A stretch of 23,120 nt of DNA from Rubrobacter sp. GTDB taxonomy: Bacteria > Actinomycetota > Rubrobacteria > Rubrobacterales > Rubrobacteraceae. Shown one piece after another: positions 15,079-21,544 of this stretch. Location: NCBI GenBank assembly GCA_013815575.1, contig JACDFX010000002.1, forward strand, positions 1 to 23,120, written 5' to 3'. Position numbers and translations under genes: made by a program. The notes below the pieces were generated by a model. The model was given only the letters and a program-made list of their open reading frames with translations. It had not been told where the DNA came from and searched no databases. Numbering within the stretch: the first letter of the stretch is position 1; the number at the start of each line of letters is the position of its first letter.

Positions 15079-16053
15079 TTGCGGGCCCCGAAGGCGTCGA
15101 TGGTCGTCCTCACCCTCAATGCGGGTGCTGGCTTCGGGGCGTTGCTCGACCGGCTCCTCGCCCGGGACGGCCCGTTCGACCACGAGGTCCTCGTGGTCGA
15201 TTCCGGATCTACTGACGGCACCGTCGAGCTGGCCCGGCAGCGCGGGGCAGCCGTCCACCGGCTGTCCCCGGGCGAGTTCGAGCACGGCGCGACGCGCAAC
15301 CTGGCGATCTCCCTCTCCAGGGGCGAGTACGTCGCGTTTATCGTGCAAGATGCCCTGCCGCTGGACGAACGGTGGCTCCCGGCGATGGTCGAGATCCTGG
15401 AGAGGGACGAAAGGGTGGCCGGGGTCTACGGACGCCAGCTCCCACGCCTCGGCTGCGGGCCCCTCTCCCGCGTCCTCGTGAAGGATTGGCCCACAGCGGC
15501 CACGGATCGCCGGGAGCAGTTCGTGGAGGACCCGTCCCGGTACGCCGCGCTGTCTCCGTCAGGACGCCGGTCTCTCGCCCTCTTCGACAACGTCAGTTCC
15601 TGCGTGCGCCGCTCCGTCTGGGAGAAGTTCCCCTTCGATAAAACCCCCTTCGGGGAAGACGTACGCTGGGGCAAGAAGGTCGTGGAGGCGGGTTACAAGC
15701 TCGTGTACGAGCCCCGCTCCGCCGTCTACCACTCGCACGAGAGGGGCGCCATCTACCACGTGCGCCGTCACTACGCCGAAGGGCTCGTCCTCCTCGACCT
15801 CTTCGGGTTCGCCCCGACGCCCAACCTGCCGCGCCTGCTCCTGAACGCGCTTCGCTCCTGGGCTTACCTCTTTCTCAGGCTCCGTCGGGACGAGAGGGCT
15901 TCAGGGGGCGTGCCGCGGCACGCGCTGCTCGCCGTGGGTTACGCTGTCCCCTCGCAGCTCGGCGCCTACCTCGCCGCGAAGAACCGGCGACTCACCAGGA
16001 GGAGCCCCCGGCTCTCCGCGGCGCTCGACCGTTTCGTGGGCGGGAGCGTCTAG
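15079..16053 (+). CDS. GT2 family glycosyltransferase (rhamnosyltransferase-like)
   Basis: This is a 324-aa GT-A fold enzyme. KASMVVLTLNAGAG starts the nucleotide-binding half, with VDSGSTDGT (40-48) following. GEFEHGATRNLAI (65-77) is a motif I associate with rhamnosyltransferases and related GT2s. VQDALPLDERW (89-99) takes the place of the DXD strand. FGEDVRWGKKVVEAGY and YHSHERG fall in the catalytic half. The TTG start is preceded by GGGAGG 10 nt away; an ATG at 15100 with GAAGG 5 nt upstream is an alternative. The 171-nt gap before it (14908-15078) holds small hairpins (GGGGAATCCCC, CCCGGCCGGG) close to the ribosome site but no certain promoter. It probably adds a sugar to the exported glycan. 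Confidence 0.86.
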   Translation: MRAPKASMVVLTLNAGAGFGALLDRLLARDGPFDHEVLVVDSGSTDGTVELARQRGAAVHRLSPGEFEHGATRNLAISLSRGEYVAFIVQDALPLDERWLPAMVEILERDERVAGVYGRQLPRLGCGPLSRVLVKDWPTAATDRREQFVEDPSRYAALSPSGRRSLALFDNVSSCVRRSVWEKFPFDKTPFGEDVRWGKKVVEAGYKLVYEPRSAVYHSHERGAIYHVRRHYAEGLVLLDLFGFAPTPNLPRLLLNALRSWAYLFLRLRRDERASGGVPRHALLAVGYAVPSQLGAYLAAKNRRLTRRSPRLSAALDRFVGGSV

Positions 16054-16058
16054 GCCCG

Positions 16059-16064
16059 TATAAT
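16059..16064 (+). promoter_or_regulatory. Consensus -10 box, leaderless-type promoter of the GT4 gene
   Basis: A perfect TATAAT ends 9 nt before the ATG at 16074, placing the expected transcription start at or within a few bases of the ATG. No ribosome-binding sequence lies between them (CTGCGGCGC), and no strong -35 is seen. This layout is typical of leaderless actinobacterial genes. Confidence 0.5.
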
Positions 16065-16073
16065 CTGCGGCGC

Positions 16074-17414
16074 ATGAAGATCCTCTTCGCCGTCCACCAG
16101 TTTTTCCCGGAGAGCCGCGCCGGCGTCGAGATCGTGACCCTCGGACTTGCGAAGGAGCTCGTGGCGCGGGGGCACGAACCACACGTCTTCGCCGCCAAAC
16201 GCAGCCTCCCCGGCGGCATCCGGCCCTACGAGACGGAGGATTACGAGTACGAGGGAATCCCCGTCCGCAGGGTAGGAAGGCCGGAGGAGAGCCCCTCCCG
16301 GCCGTACCGGCTGAACTACGAGAACCACGAGATGGCCGAGAGTGCGCGGGAGCACGCGCGGGAGGTCGGCCCTGACGTCGTGCACGCCATGCACCTGCAG
16401 GGGCTCTCGGCGAGCGTCCTGCAGGCCTTCAAAGAGCTCGGGCTGCCCGTGGTGTTCACGGCGGCTGATTTCTGGACCGTGTGCCCCGTCGTGGACCTGC
16501 GCCGGCACGACGGGGCCCTGTGCGAGGGGCCCGAGGTCTCCCACTGCGTCCGGTGCATAGCGGCCCGCAACCCCGACCCCCGCGTGAAGGCACAGGCGAA
16601 CCTGCCCGGGGCGGTCGCCGGGGCCGCCGGCGCGCTCTCCCGGACCCCGCTCGCCCGCCTCTCCGGGTCCCTGCGACAGGTGGGGGACGTGGGGCGGAGG
16701 CCGGCGTCCATAAGGGAAGACATGGAGCACGTAGACCTCGTGCTTGCCTACACCCGGCTCACGCGGGACCTTCTCGCGCAAAACGGCGTGGGAGCGGGCA
16801 GGACGAGCGTCAGCCACTACGGCGTGGACGTCGCGTCCGTAGCCAACGCCGGTGAGGGGGAACGGTCGCCCGAGGCGTTGCGGGTCGGCTTCGTCGGCAC
16901 CGTGGCCCCGCACAAGGGCCCCGACCTCCTCGTGCGGGCTTTCAGGAGTCTGCCCGATGGCCTTCGGGCGACGCTCGAGATCCACGGCGGCGCCGGAGGA
17001 TACGAGTCCTTCGCCAAGGAGCTGCGCGTCTTGGCCGGAGACGACGGCAGGATACGCTTCCCCGGTGCCTTCTCGCGGGAGGAGGTGGGACGAGTCCTTT
17101 CGGGCATCGACGTCCTCGTCGTGCCCTCCCGCTGGTACGAGAACGCGCCTGGCGTCGTCTTCGAAGCCTTCGCCGCCGGGGTACCGGTCGTCGCCACCGG
17201 CCTCGGGGGGCTCTCCGAGTTCGTCCGGCACGAGGAGAACGGTCTGCTCTTTCGGTTGGACGACGTCGAGGATCTCGCGCTGCAGTTACAAAGGCTGGCC
17301 GGGGAGCCGGGCCTGCTCGCGGGGCTCAGGGAAGGCATCCGGCCCGTAAAGACCGTCGGCGAGTACGTTGGGGAGCTGGAGGAGATCTACGCCGACCTCG
17401 TCGGCGAAAGATAG
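16074..17414 (+). CDS. GT4 family glycosyltransferase
   Basis: This is a 446-aa GT-B retaining glycosyltransferase. The N-terminal acceptor half begins MKILFAVHQFFPESRAGVE with the glycine-containing loop. The C-terminal donor half has VGFVGTVAPHKGPDLLVRAF (271-290), a Gly-rich EIHGGAG strand and the EX7E motif E356-E364 in ENAPGVVFEAFAAGVPVVAT. Between the halves are four cysteines, C137, C150, C158 and C161 (TVCPVVDLRRHDGALCEG, then SHCVRC), a possible metal-binding or disulfide cluster. The ATG directly follows a perfect TATAAT, so the mRNA may be leaderless. Transcription probably ends at the hairpin at 17536-17557. Donor and acceptor are unknown. Confidence 0.9.
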   Translation: MKILFAVHQFFPESRAGVEIVTLGLAKELVARGHEPHVFAAKRSLPGGIRPYETEDYEYEGIPVRRVGRPEESPSRPYRLNYENHEMAESAREHAREVGPDVVHAMHLQGLSASVLQAFKELGLPVVFTAADFWTVCPVVDLRRHDGALCEGPEVSHCVRCIAARNPDPRVKAQANLPGAVAGAAGALSRTPLARLSGSLRQVGDVGRRPASIREDMEHVDLVLAYTRLTRDLLAQNGVGAGRTSVSHYGVDVASVANAGEGERSPEALRVGFVGTVAPHKGPDLLVRAFRSLPDGLRATLEIHGGAGGYESFAKELRVLAGDDGRIRFPGAFSREEVGRVLSGIDVLVVPSRWYENAPGVVFEAFAAGVPVVATGLGGLSEFVRHEENGLLFRLDDVEDLALQLQRLAGEPGLLAGLREGIRPVKTVGEYVGELEEIYADLVGER

Positions 17415-17535
17415 TACCGAACGACTATCCAAAAGCGTGCGCTGTAAGGCGGTGGCTCCTATCCGCTGGTCGGCCATCAGTCTGCGATAAGAACGAAGAA
17501 AAGATAGCGAGCGGCTGACGGTTTCGTGGTGTCGG

Positions 17536-17557
17536 GGCCCGCGCTTCCGGGCCTTTT
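17536..17557 (+). terminator. Intrinsic terminator after the GT4 gene
   Basis: GGCCCG (17536-17541) and CGGGCC (17548-17553) form a 6-bp GC stem with a 6-nt loop, followed at once by TTTT. It lies about 120 nt after the GT4 stop and 118 nt before the rmlD start. The rest of the 17415-17675 gap shows no gene and no clear promoter. Confidence 0.65.
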
Positions 17558-17675
17558 GCGTGTCCGCCGGCCGACGTTGCGCCGGGGCTCTGCTAGAGTG
17601 TTCGGGTCCCTGGAGGTTGCGTGTTGGAGGCCCTCGGAACGTGAGACGGAACGAGAGAGATCGCGGAGTTCGCGC

Positions 17676-18530
17676 GTGAGGGTGCTCGTTGCGGGGGGCG
17701 ACGGCCAGCTCGGGCTGGAGCTCGCTGAGTTGTTGCCCGAGAGGGGACACGAGGTGACCGCCCTCTCACATCGAGAGCTGGACATAGCCGGCGCCGCCGC
17801 CGTGGACGGGGCGCTGGAGGAGCACGCGCCGGAGGTCGTAGTCAACGCGGCGGCGTTCACGAACGTGGACCTCTGCGAGACGGAGATGGAGGCGGCCTAC
17901 TCCGTCAACGCCCTCGGGCCGCGCAATCTGGTCGGGGCCTGCGAGAGGCGGGGCGCGTCCCTGCTCCACGTCAGCACCAACTACGTCTTCGACGGGGGGC
18001 AGAACCGGCCGTACGAGCCGTTCGACGCCGCGCGCCCGATCAGCGCCTACGGCCGCACCAAGCTCGCTGGCGAGGAGCACGTCATGCGGCTCACGAACCG
18101 CTGGTACGTCGTCCGCACCGCCGGCGTCTACGGGCGGGGGCACAACTTCGTGCGCACCATGCTGCGCGTGGCCGGGGAGCGGGACTCGCTCAAGGTCAAG
18201 CACGACGAGTACGTCTCGCCTACCTGCGCCCGCGACCTGGCGGCGGGTATCGCCAGGATCGTCGAGGACAAAAATTACGGGCTCTACCACCTGACCAGCG
18301 CCGGGTCGTGCTCGTGGTACGAGTTCGCGTGCGAGATATTCCGCCTCGCCGGCGTCGAGGTCGAGGTCGTCCCCGTCCCCTCCTCGGAGTACCCTCTGCC
18401 GGCCGCTCGGCCGGCGAACGGGGTCCTCTCTTCCCTTGGGAGCCCCGGGCTCCGGCACTGGAAGAAGGCGCTCGCGGACTACCTGGAGCGGGAGGCCGCG
18501 GCCCGCGGCACCGGCGCCGCCCGTGGCTAA
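17676..18530 (+). CDS. rfbD: dTDP-4-dehydrorhamnose reductase (RmlD)
   Basis: RmlD reduces dTDP-4-keto-L-rhamnose to dTDP-L-rhamnose with NAD(P)H, completing the pathway encoded by rfbBAC at 1716-4239. The 284-aa protein opens RVLVAGGDGQLGLEL, then has VVVNAAAFTNVDLCETE, HVSTNYVFDG (98-107) and the catalytic YGRTK (Y125/K129). Its length is normal. The GTG start is chosen for GGAG 7 nt upstream and the immediate start of the conserved strand. The frame is open to 17526 without family-like sequence. The stop overlaps the next gene by 8 nt, so rmlD and sulfotransferase 2 should be co-transcribed. Confidence 0.94.
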   Translation: MRVLVAGGDGQLGLELAELLPERGHEVTALSHRELDIAGAAAVDGALEEHAPEVVVNAAAFTNVDLCETEMEAAYSVNALGPRNLVGACERRGASLLHVSTNYVFDGGQNRPYEPFDAARPISAYGRTKLAGEEHVMRLTNRWYVVRTAGVYGRGHNFVRTMLRVAGERDSLKVKHDEYVSPTCARDLAAGIARIVEDKNYGLYHLTSAGSCSWYEFACEIFRLAGVEVEVVPVPSSEYPLPAARPANGVLSSLGSPGLRHWKKALADYLEREAAARGTGAARG

Positions 18531-19641
18531 GGCGGGCCGCAGCAGGGCCGTGGAGGTCCTCAGGGGGGCGAAGGTGCCGCTCGACGCGGCGGTGGGCGCC
18601 CTGCGGTCCAGGGTGGGCCGGGGGGCCCGGCGACAGATCGCTGTCAAGGACGCGGAGATCGCCGCGCTCCGGAGGGAGTTGGGCCGGACGCCAGGCGTCG
18701 GTGGGACGCCCGTCTTTTTCGTCGTCGGCCAACAGAAGTCCGGCACGACCTGGCTCATGCGCATGCTCGACGCCCACCCGGAGATCCTGTGCCGGGGAGA
18801 GGGCCGCTTCTTCGGGCGGGAGTGGCGGCAGGAGTCCGTGAAAGAGACGGACGCAAAGAGGCCGCCGAGCTCGCTCTACAACGCCGTGCTCGACGCAGAG
18901 TATCTGAGGCTCTGGATCGAGCGGTCCGTATGGAGCCGCGACGACGACCCGGACGAGCACGTAGACAATCTCCTCCGCATGGCCGTGGACTACTTCCTCA
19001 TGGCGGAGCTCTCCAAGACCGGCAAGAGGCTGGTGGGGGATAAATCCCCGCTCCTCACCCCCGACACGGTAGGGGAGATCTCCGCCGTCTACCCGGAGGC
19101 CAAAGTGATCCACATAATCCGGGACGGCAGGGACGCCGTCGTCTCCGCGGTGCACCACTCCTGGAACTTCGGAGGCAAGAAGAGCGCCAGGGCCTCGGCC
19201 AGGCGCGAAGCCTACCTCAACAGCCCCACCGAAAGACGCGAGAGCGTGTTCGCCAAGAACTCGCTTGGCAGGATGGCCGCCGAGTGGGCCGCCAGGGTGG
19301 GCCGGACGGTCAAGGACGGGCCGAAGCTTCTCGGAGACAACTACGCCGAGGTCAGGTACGAGGATCTCCTGGAGAGGCCCGAGGAGGAGGTGGCCCGTCT
19401 TCTGGCCTTCCTCGGGGCCGACTCCGGCGCGGAGGCCGTCAAGCGGTGCGTGGGCGCGGGCAGCTTCGAGAGGCTCTCCAAAGGCAGGAAGAGGGGCGAG
19501 GAGGACGTCACCTCGTTCTTCAGGAAGGGCGTGGCCGGCGACTGGAAGAACGCCTTCACGGAGCGGGACAAGGAGGTGTTCAAGGAGGAGGCCGGCGAGC
19601 TGCTCGTCCAGCTCGGCTACGAGGGGGACGACGGCTGGTAG
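18523..19641 (+). CDS. Sulfotransferase family protein (2)
   Basis: This is a 372-aa sulfotransferase. A basic N-terminal region of about 55 residues (possible helix, VKDAEIAALRRELG) precedes the core. FFVVGQQKSGTTWLMRMLDAHPEI (65-87) is a textbook 5'-phosphosulfate loop. GDKSP (172-176) and VIHIIRDGRDAVVSAVHHSW (195-214) form the 3'-phosphate site. VRYEDLLERPEEEVARLLAFLG and a late RKRGEEDVTSFFRKGVAGDWKNAFT match the C-terminal PAPS-contacting segment (RKGxxGDWKN). This is the most canonical of the three in the window. The GTG start overlaps the rmlD stop by 8 nt. The acceptor is likely a glycan or its precursor, by context only. Confidence 0.9.
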   Translation: MAKAGRSRAVEVLRGAKVPLDAAVGALRSRVGRGARRQIAVKDAEIAALRRELGRTPGVGGTPVFFVVGQQKSGTTWLMRMLDAHPEILCRGEGRFFGREWRQESVKETDAKRPPSSLYNAVLDAEYLRLWIERSVWSRDDDPDEHVDNLLRMAVDYFLMAELSKTGKRLVGDKSPLLTPDTVGEISAVYPEAKVIHIIRDGRDAVVSAVHHSWNFGGKKSARASARREAYLNSPTERRESVFAKNSLGRMAAEWAARVGRTVKDGPKLLGDNYAEVRYEDLLERPEEEVARLLAFLGADSGAEAVKRCVGAGSFERLSKGRKRGEEDVTSFFRKGVAGDWKNAFTERDKEVFKEEAGELLVQLGYEGDDGW

Positions 19642-19689
19642 CCCGCGGTTGTCCAGCGAGGACAGCCGCGAACGTTTCGGGGCCACCGG

Positions 19690-20199
19690 CGTTCGCGCGG
19701 GTGGTGATCCCAGCCGGCGAAGAGGACACGGTCCAGGGCTTGAGGTGGGAAGTTCTCCGGCACCACGACGACAGCCACACCCACCCGTGGGCATTCGGGG
19801 CCGGCGAGAGCGTGGTGTTCTCAGGCCCCTCGCCCGAGGGCCTGTCCTCGACGGACCCGAACGGGAACTACCTGGAGGTCCGGCTGACCGCCACCGACTC
19901 GCTCGGCCTCTCGAAGACCACGAGCATCGAGTTGCGCCCTGACACGGTGGACCTCGCCTTCGAGACCCAACCATCGGGGCTTGAGGCTGAAGGTCAATGG
20001 GCAGACGCTCAAGGCGCAGGACACGCGCCTTTCCTGGGTTGGCTACAAACTGAACGTCTCGGCGCCCCGGCAGCAGGACGCCGAAGGCCGCGCCTGGGTC
20101 TTCGATTCCTGGTTCGACGGAGGCGCCGGCAGCCACACGATAGAGTCCCCCGAGGACCCGAAGACCTACACGGCGACCTTCCGCAGGGCCCGGCGCTGA
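19690..20199 (+). pseudogene. Frameshifted relic of a secreted sugar-dehydrogenase-type C-terminal module
   Basis: The stretch reads in one frame as GLRWEVLRHHDDSHTHPW, then NYLEVRLTATDSLGLSKT and LAFETQPSGL. After one extra base near 19978-19982 it continues as LKVNGQTLKAQDTRLSWVGY, NVSAPRQQD, FDSWFDGGAGSHTI and TYTATFRR. This order resembles the PKD-like/SWxDGG C-terminal region attached to secreted PQQ-type sugar dehydrogenases and related proteins. The N-terminal catalytic part is absent, since sulfotransferase 2 ends directly upstream. There is no signal peptide or convincing start. It is best seen as a decayed fragment, perhaps left by the insertion or rearrangement that brought in the neighbouring genes. 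The family name is from memory and moderately sure. Confidence 0.65.
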
Positions 20200-20215
20200 C
20201 ACGGCCTAGCTCGTA

Positions 20216-20255
20216 GAACACCGGCCCGCCGTCTCAAGGCGGCGGGCCGGTGTTC
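20216..20255. terminator. Very strong 18-bp hairpin
   Basis: GAACACCGGCCCGCCG pairs perfectly with CGGCGGGCCGGTGTTC. Two more pairs close around a TCAA loop, giving about 18 bp (one G-T wobble). It begins 17 nt after the relic stop. Only TTCTAT follows on the plus strand and TTCTAC on the minus strand, so the U-tract is short, but stem strength suggests transcription termination or insulation. Confidence 0.6.
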
Positions 20256-20261
20256 TATAAT
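20256..20261 (+). promoter_or_regulatory. Consensus -10 box directly after the hairpin
   Basis: A perfect TATAAT immediately follows the 20216-20255 hairpin, 41 nt before the chosen start of sulfotransferase 3. Any -35 region would fall inside the hairpin loop and 3' arm. It may be the promoter of the last gene cluster, or a chance AT patch at the end of the terminator. Confidence 0.4.
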
Positions 20262-20302
20262 GGGCGATCGCGGGCATTGATTTGTACGGTGCCCGGCGGG
20301 CC

Positions 20303-21118
20303 ATGCCGGAGGGCAGTTTGACCGACCAGTTGATCGTCGCGGGTTTCCACCGAAGCGGGACCTCGGCGACCGCGCAGTTGTTACACCGCGCCGGGCTGTT
20401 TTTGGGCGACGAGCTACTGGAGGCCACGTCCTCGAACCCCTACGGCCATTTCGAGGACAGGGAGGTCGTGGACCTCCACCACAACATCCTCGCGGACAAC
20501 GACCTCACCTGGCTCGTGGATCGGCCCTTCGTGCCGGTGGTGGACGGGCGCCGCTGGCGGCAGATGCAGGAGCTCGTCGAGCGCCGCAGCACCGGACACA
20601 GGCTCTGGGGTTTCAAGGACCCCAGGGCCTGCCTCTTCCTGCCGCTCTGGAAGTACCTGATGCCGAACGCCAAAGTCCTGCTCGTCTACCGGCACTTCTC
20701 GGGCTCGACGTACTCGCTGGCCCGCCGCCACTCGGCGCTGCTGTTCTCCGGCACGATCAGCGGCTTTCTGCACCGGCGTTTCTGGGAGGAGCCGGACCTG
20801 GCCCTGCGGATGTGGCTCGTCCACAATAAGGCGCTGCTCGCGTTCGCCGGGGCGCATCCGGAGGACACTCTGGCCGTCTCGATGGACATGATCCGGGACG
20901 GCTTCCCGCTCGTCTGGGCCATAGAGCAATGCTGGAACCTCGGCCTCCGGGACGTACCCGTGGGCGAGGTCTTCGACCCCGCCGCGACCGTCGAGAGGCC
21001 CCGCAGGCAGCCCGTCTCCGACCGGCGTATCATCGGGGAGGTCGAAGAGACCTGGAGGAGCCTGGAGGAGCTGGGTGCCAGGACCGGTCGGATACTGGAG
21101 GAGACGATTGCCGGATAA
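20303..21118 (+). CDS. Sulfotransferase family protein (3), divergent
   Basis: This is a 271-aa protein. LIVAGFHRSGTSATAQLLHRAG (10-31) matches the 5'-phosphosulfate loop of sulfotransferases. NPYGHFEDREVVDLHHNIL (45-63) and GFKDPRACLFLPLWKYLMP belong to a subfamily common in bacterial polysaccharide clusters. In place of the usual R-D-P/G-R-D strand it has VLLVYRHFSGSTYSLARRHS, so PAPS binding may differ or be lost. It is clearly different from sulfotransferases 1 and 2. The ATG at 20303 follows GGCGGG; an upstream TTG at 20282 has no ribosome site. The stop overlaps the next start by 11 nt. Substrate unknown; a glycan is likely from context. Confidence 0.78.
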   Translation: MPEGSLTDQLIVAGFHRSGTSATAQLLHRAGLFLGDELLEATSSNPYGHFEDREVVDLHHNILADNDLTWLVDRPFVPVVDGRRWRQMQELVERRSTGHRLWGFKDPRACLFLPLWKYLMPNAKVLLVYRHFSGSTYSLARRHSALLFSGTISGFLHRRFWEEPDLALRMWLVHNKALLAFAGAHPEDTLAVSMDMIRDGFPLVWAIEQCWNLGLRDVPVGEVFDPAATVERPRRQPVSDRRIIGEVEETWRSLEELGARTGRILEETIAG

Positions 21119-21539
21119 CGAGTTCTACGCGCCGGACGACATAGACCTGCTGAGGATGGAGAACGAGCTGCTGGCGTTCGAGGTACGCTTCCTGAAGACC
21201 CGTCTGGGAGAACCGGCCAAGATTCCCGGCTCCTCGACCTCCCTCAACCGCCTCGGCTACCTCGAAGAGGCGGAGCGGGACCTGATCCTCCTTCTCCACC
21301 GCCTCTCCGGTAGGCCTACGGGCCCCGTGCTGCGCCGGACCAGGAGCTTCCGCGTCCTGGAGCAGAAGTACCTCCACTCGCCGCGGCCCCGCAGCTCGTC
21401 CTCCCCCGAGCGCCTCGCGTACCTCGAAGAGGCGGAGCGAGACCTGATCCTCCTGCTCAGGCGCGCGTTTACGAGCCCCTTCGGAAAGCTGCTCCGCCGC
21501 AGAAAAGCCTTCCGCACGCTGGAACAGCGGTACCTCTAA
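21108..21539 (+). CDS. Small protein made of two 48-residue tandem repeats, unknown function
   Basis: I do not recognise this 143-aa protein. A short acidic N-terminus (PDNEFYAPDDIDLLRMENEL) leads to a predicted helix. Two copies of one unit follow, residues 42-89 and 96-143, each running SS-x(6)-L-x-YLEEAERDLILLL-x-R, then a basic stretch (VLRRTRSFRVLEQKYL or LLRRRKAFRTLEQRYL). The repeats look helical, with an acidic amphipathic start and a basic end, suggesting a binding or scaffold role; no signal peptide or membrane segment is seen. The TTG start has GGAGGAG 4 nt upstream and overlaps sulfotransferase 3 by 11 nt, so translation is probably coupled. Strong ribosome site, repeat conservation and tight packing argue that it is real. 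Confidence 0.75.
   Translation: MPDNEFYAPDDIDLLRMENELLAFEVRFLKTRLGEPAKIPGSSTSLNRLGYLEEAERDLILLLHRLSGRPTGPVLRRTRSFRVLEQKYLHSPRPRSSSSPERLAYLEEAERDLILLLRRAFTSPFGKLLRRRKAFRTLEQRYL
21231..21536 (+). repeat. Internal tandem duplication, period 162 nt
   Basis: Units 21231-21374 and 21393-21536 are in-frame copies. The cores at 21258-21277 and 21420-21439 are identical (20 of 20 bases), and most of the next 20 bases match too. The near-identical DNA core suggests a fairly recent duplication or strong codon conservation. Confidence 0.8.
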
Positions 21540-21544
21540 ACGCC

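Noticed and set aside
16050..17231. 393-codon minus-strand open frame opposite the GT4 gene
   Set aside because: The plus-strand protein is an unmistakable GT4; the antisense translation has no recognisable domain.
18220..20202. 660-codon minus-strand open frame
   Set aside because: It is antisense to rmlD, sulfotransferase 2 and the relic, has Arg/Pro/Gly-rich composition and no motif, and is typical of opposite-strand frames in GC-rich DNA.
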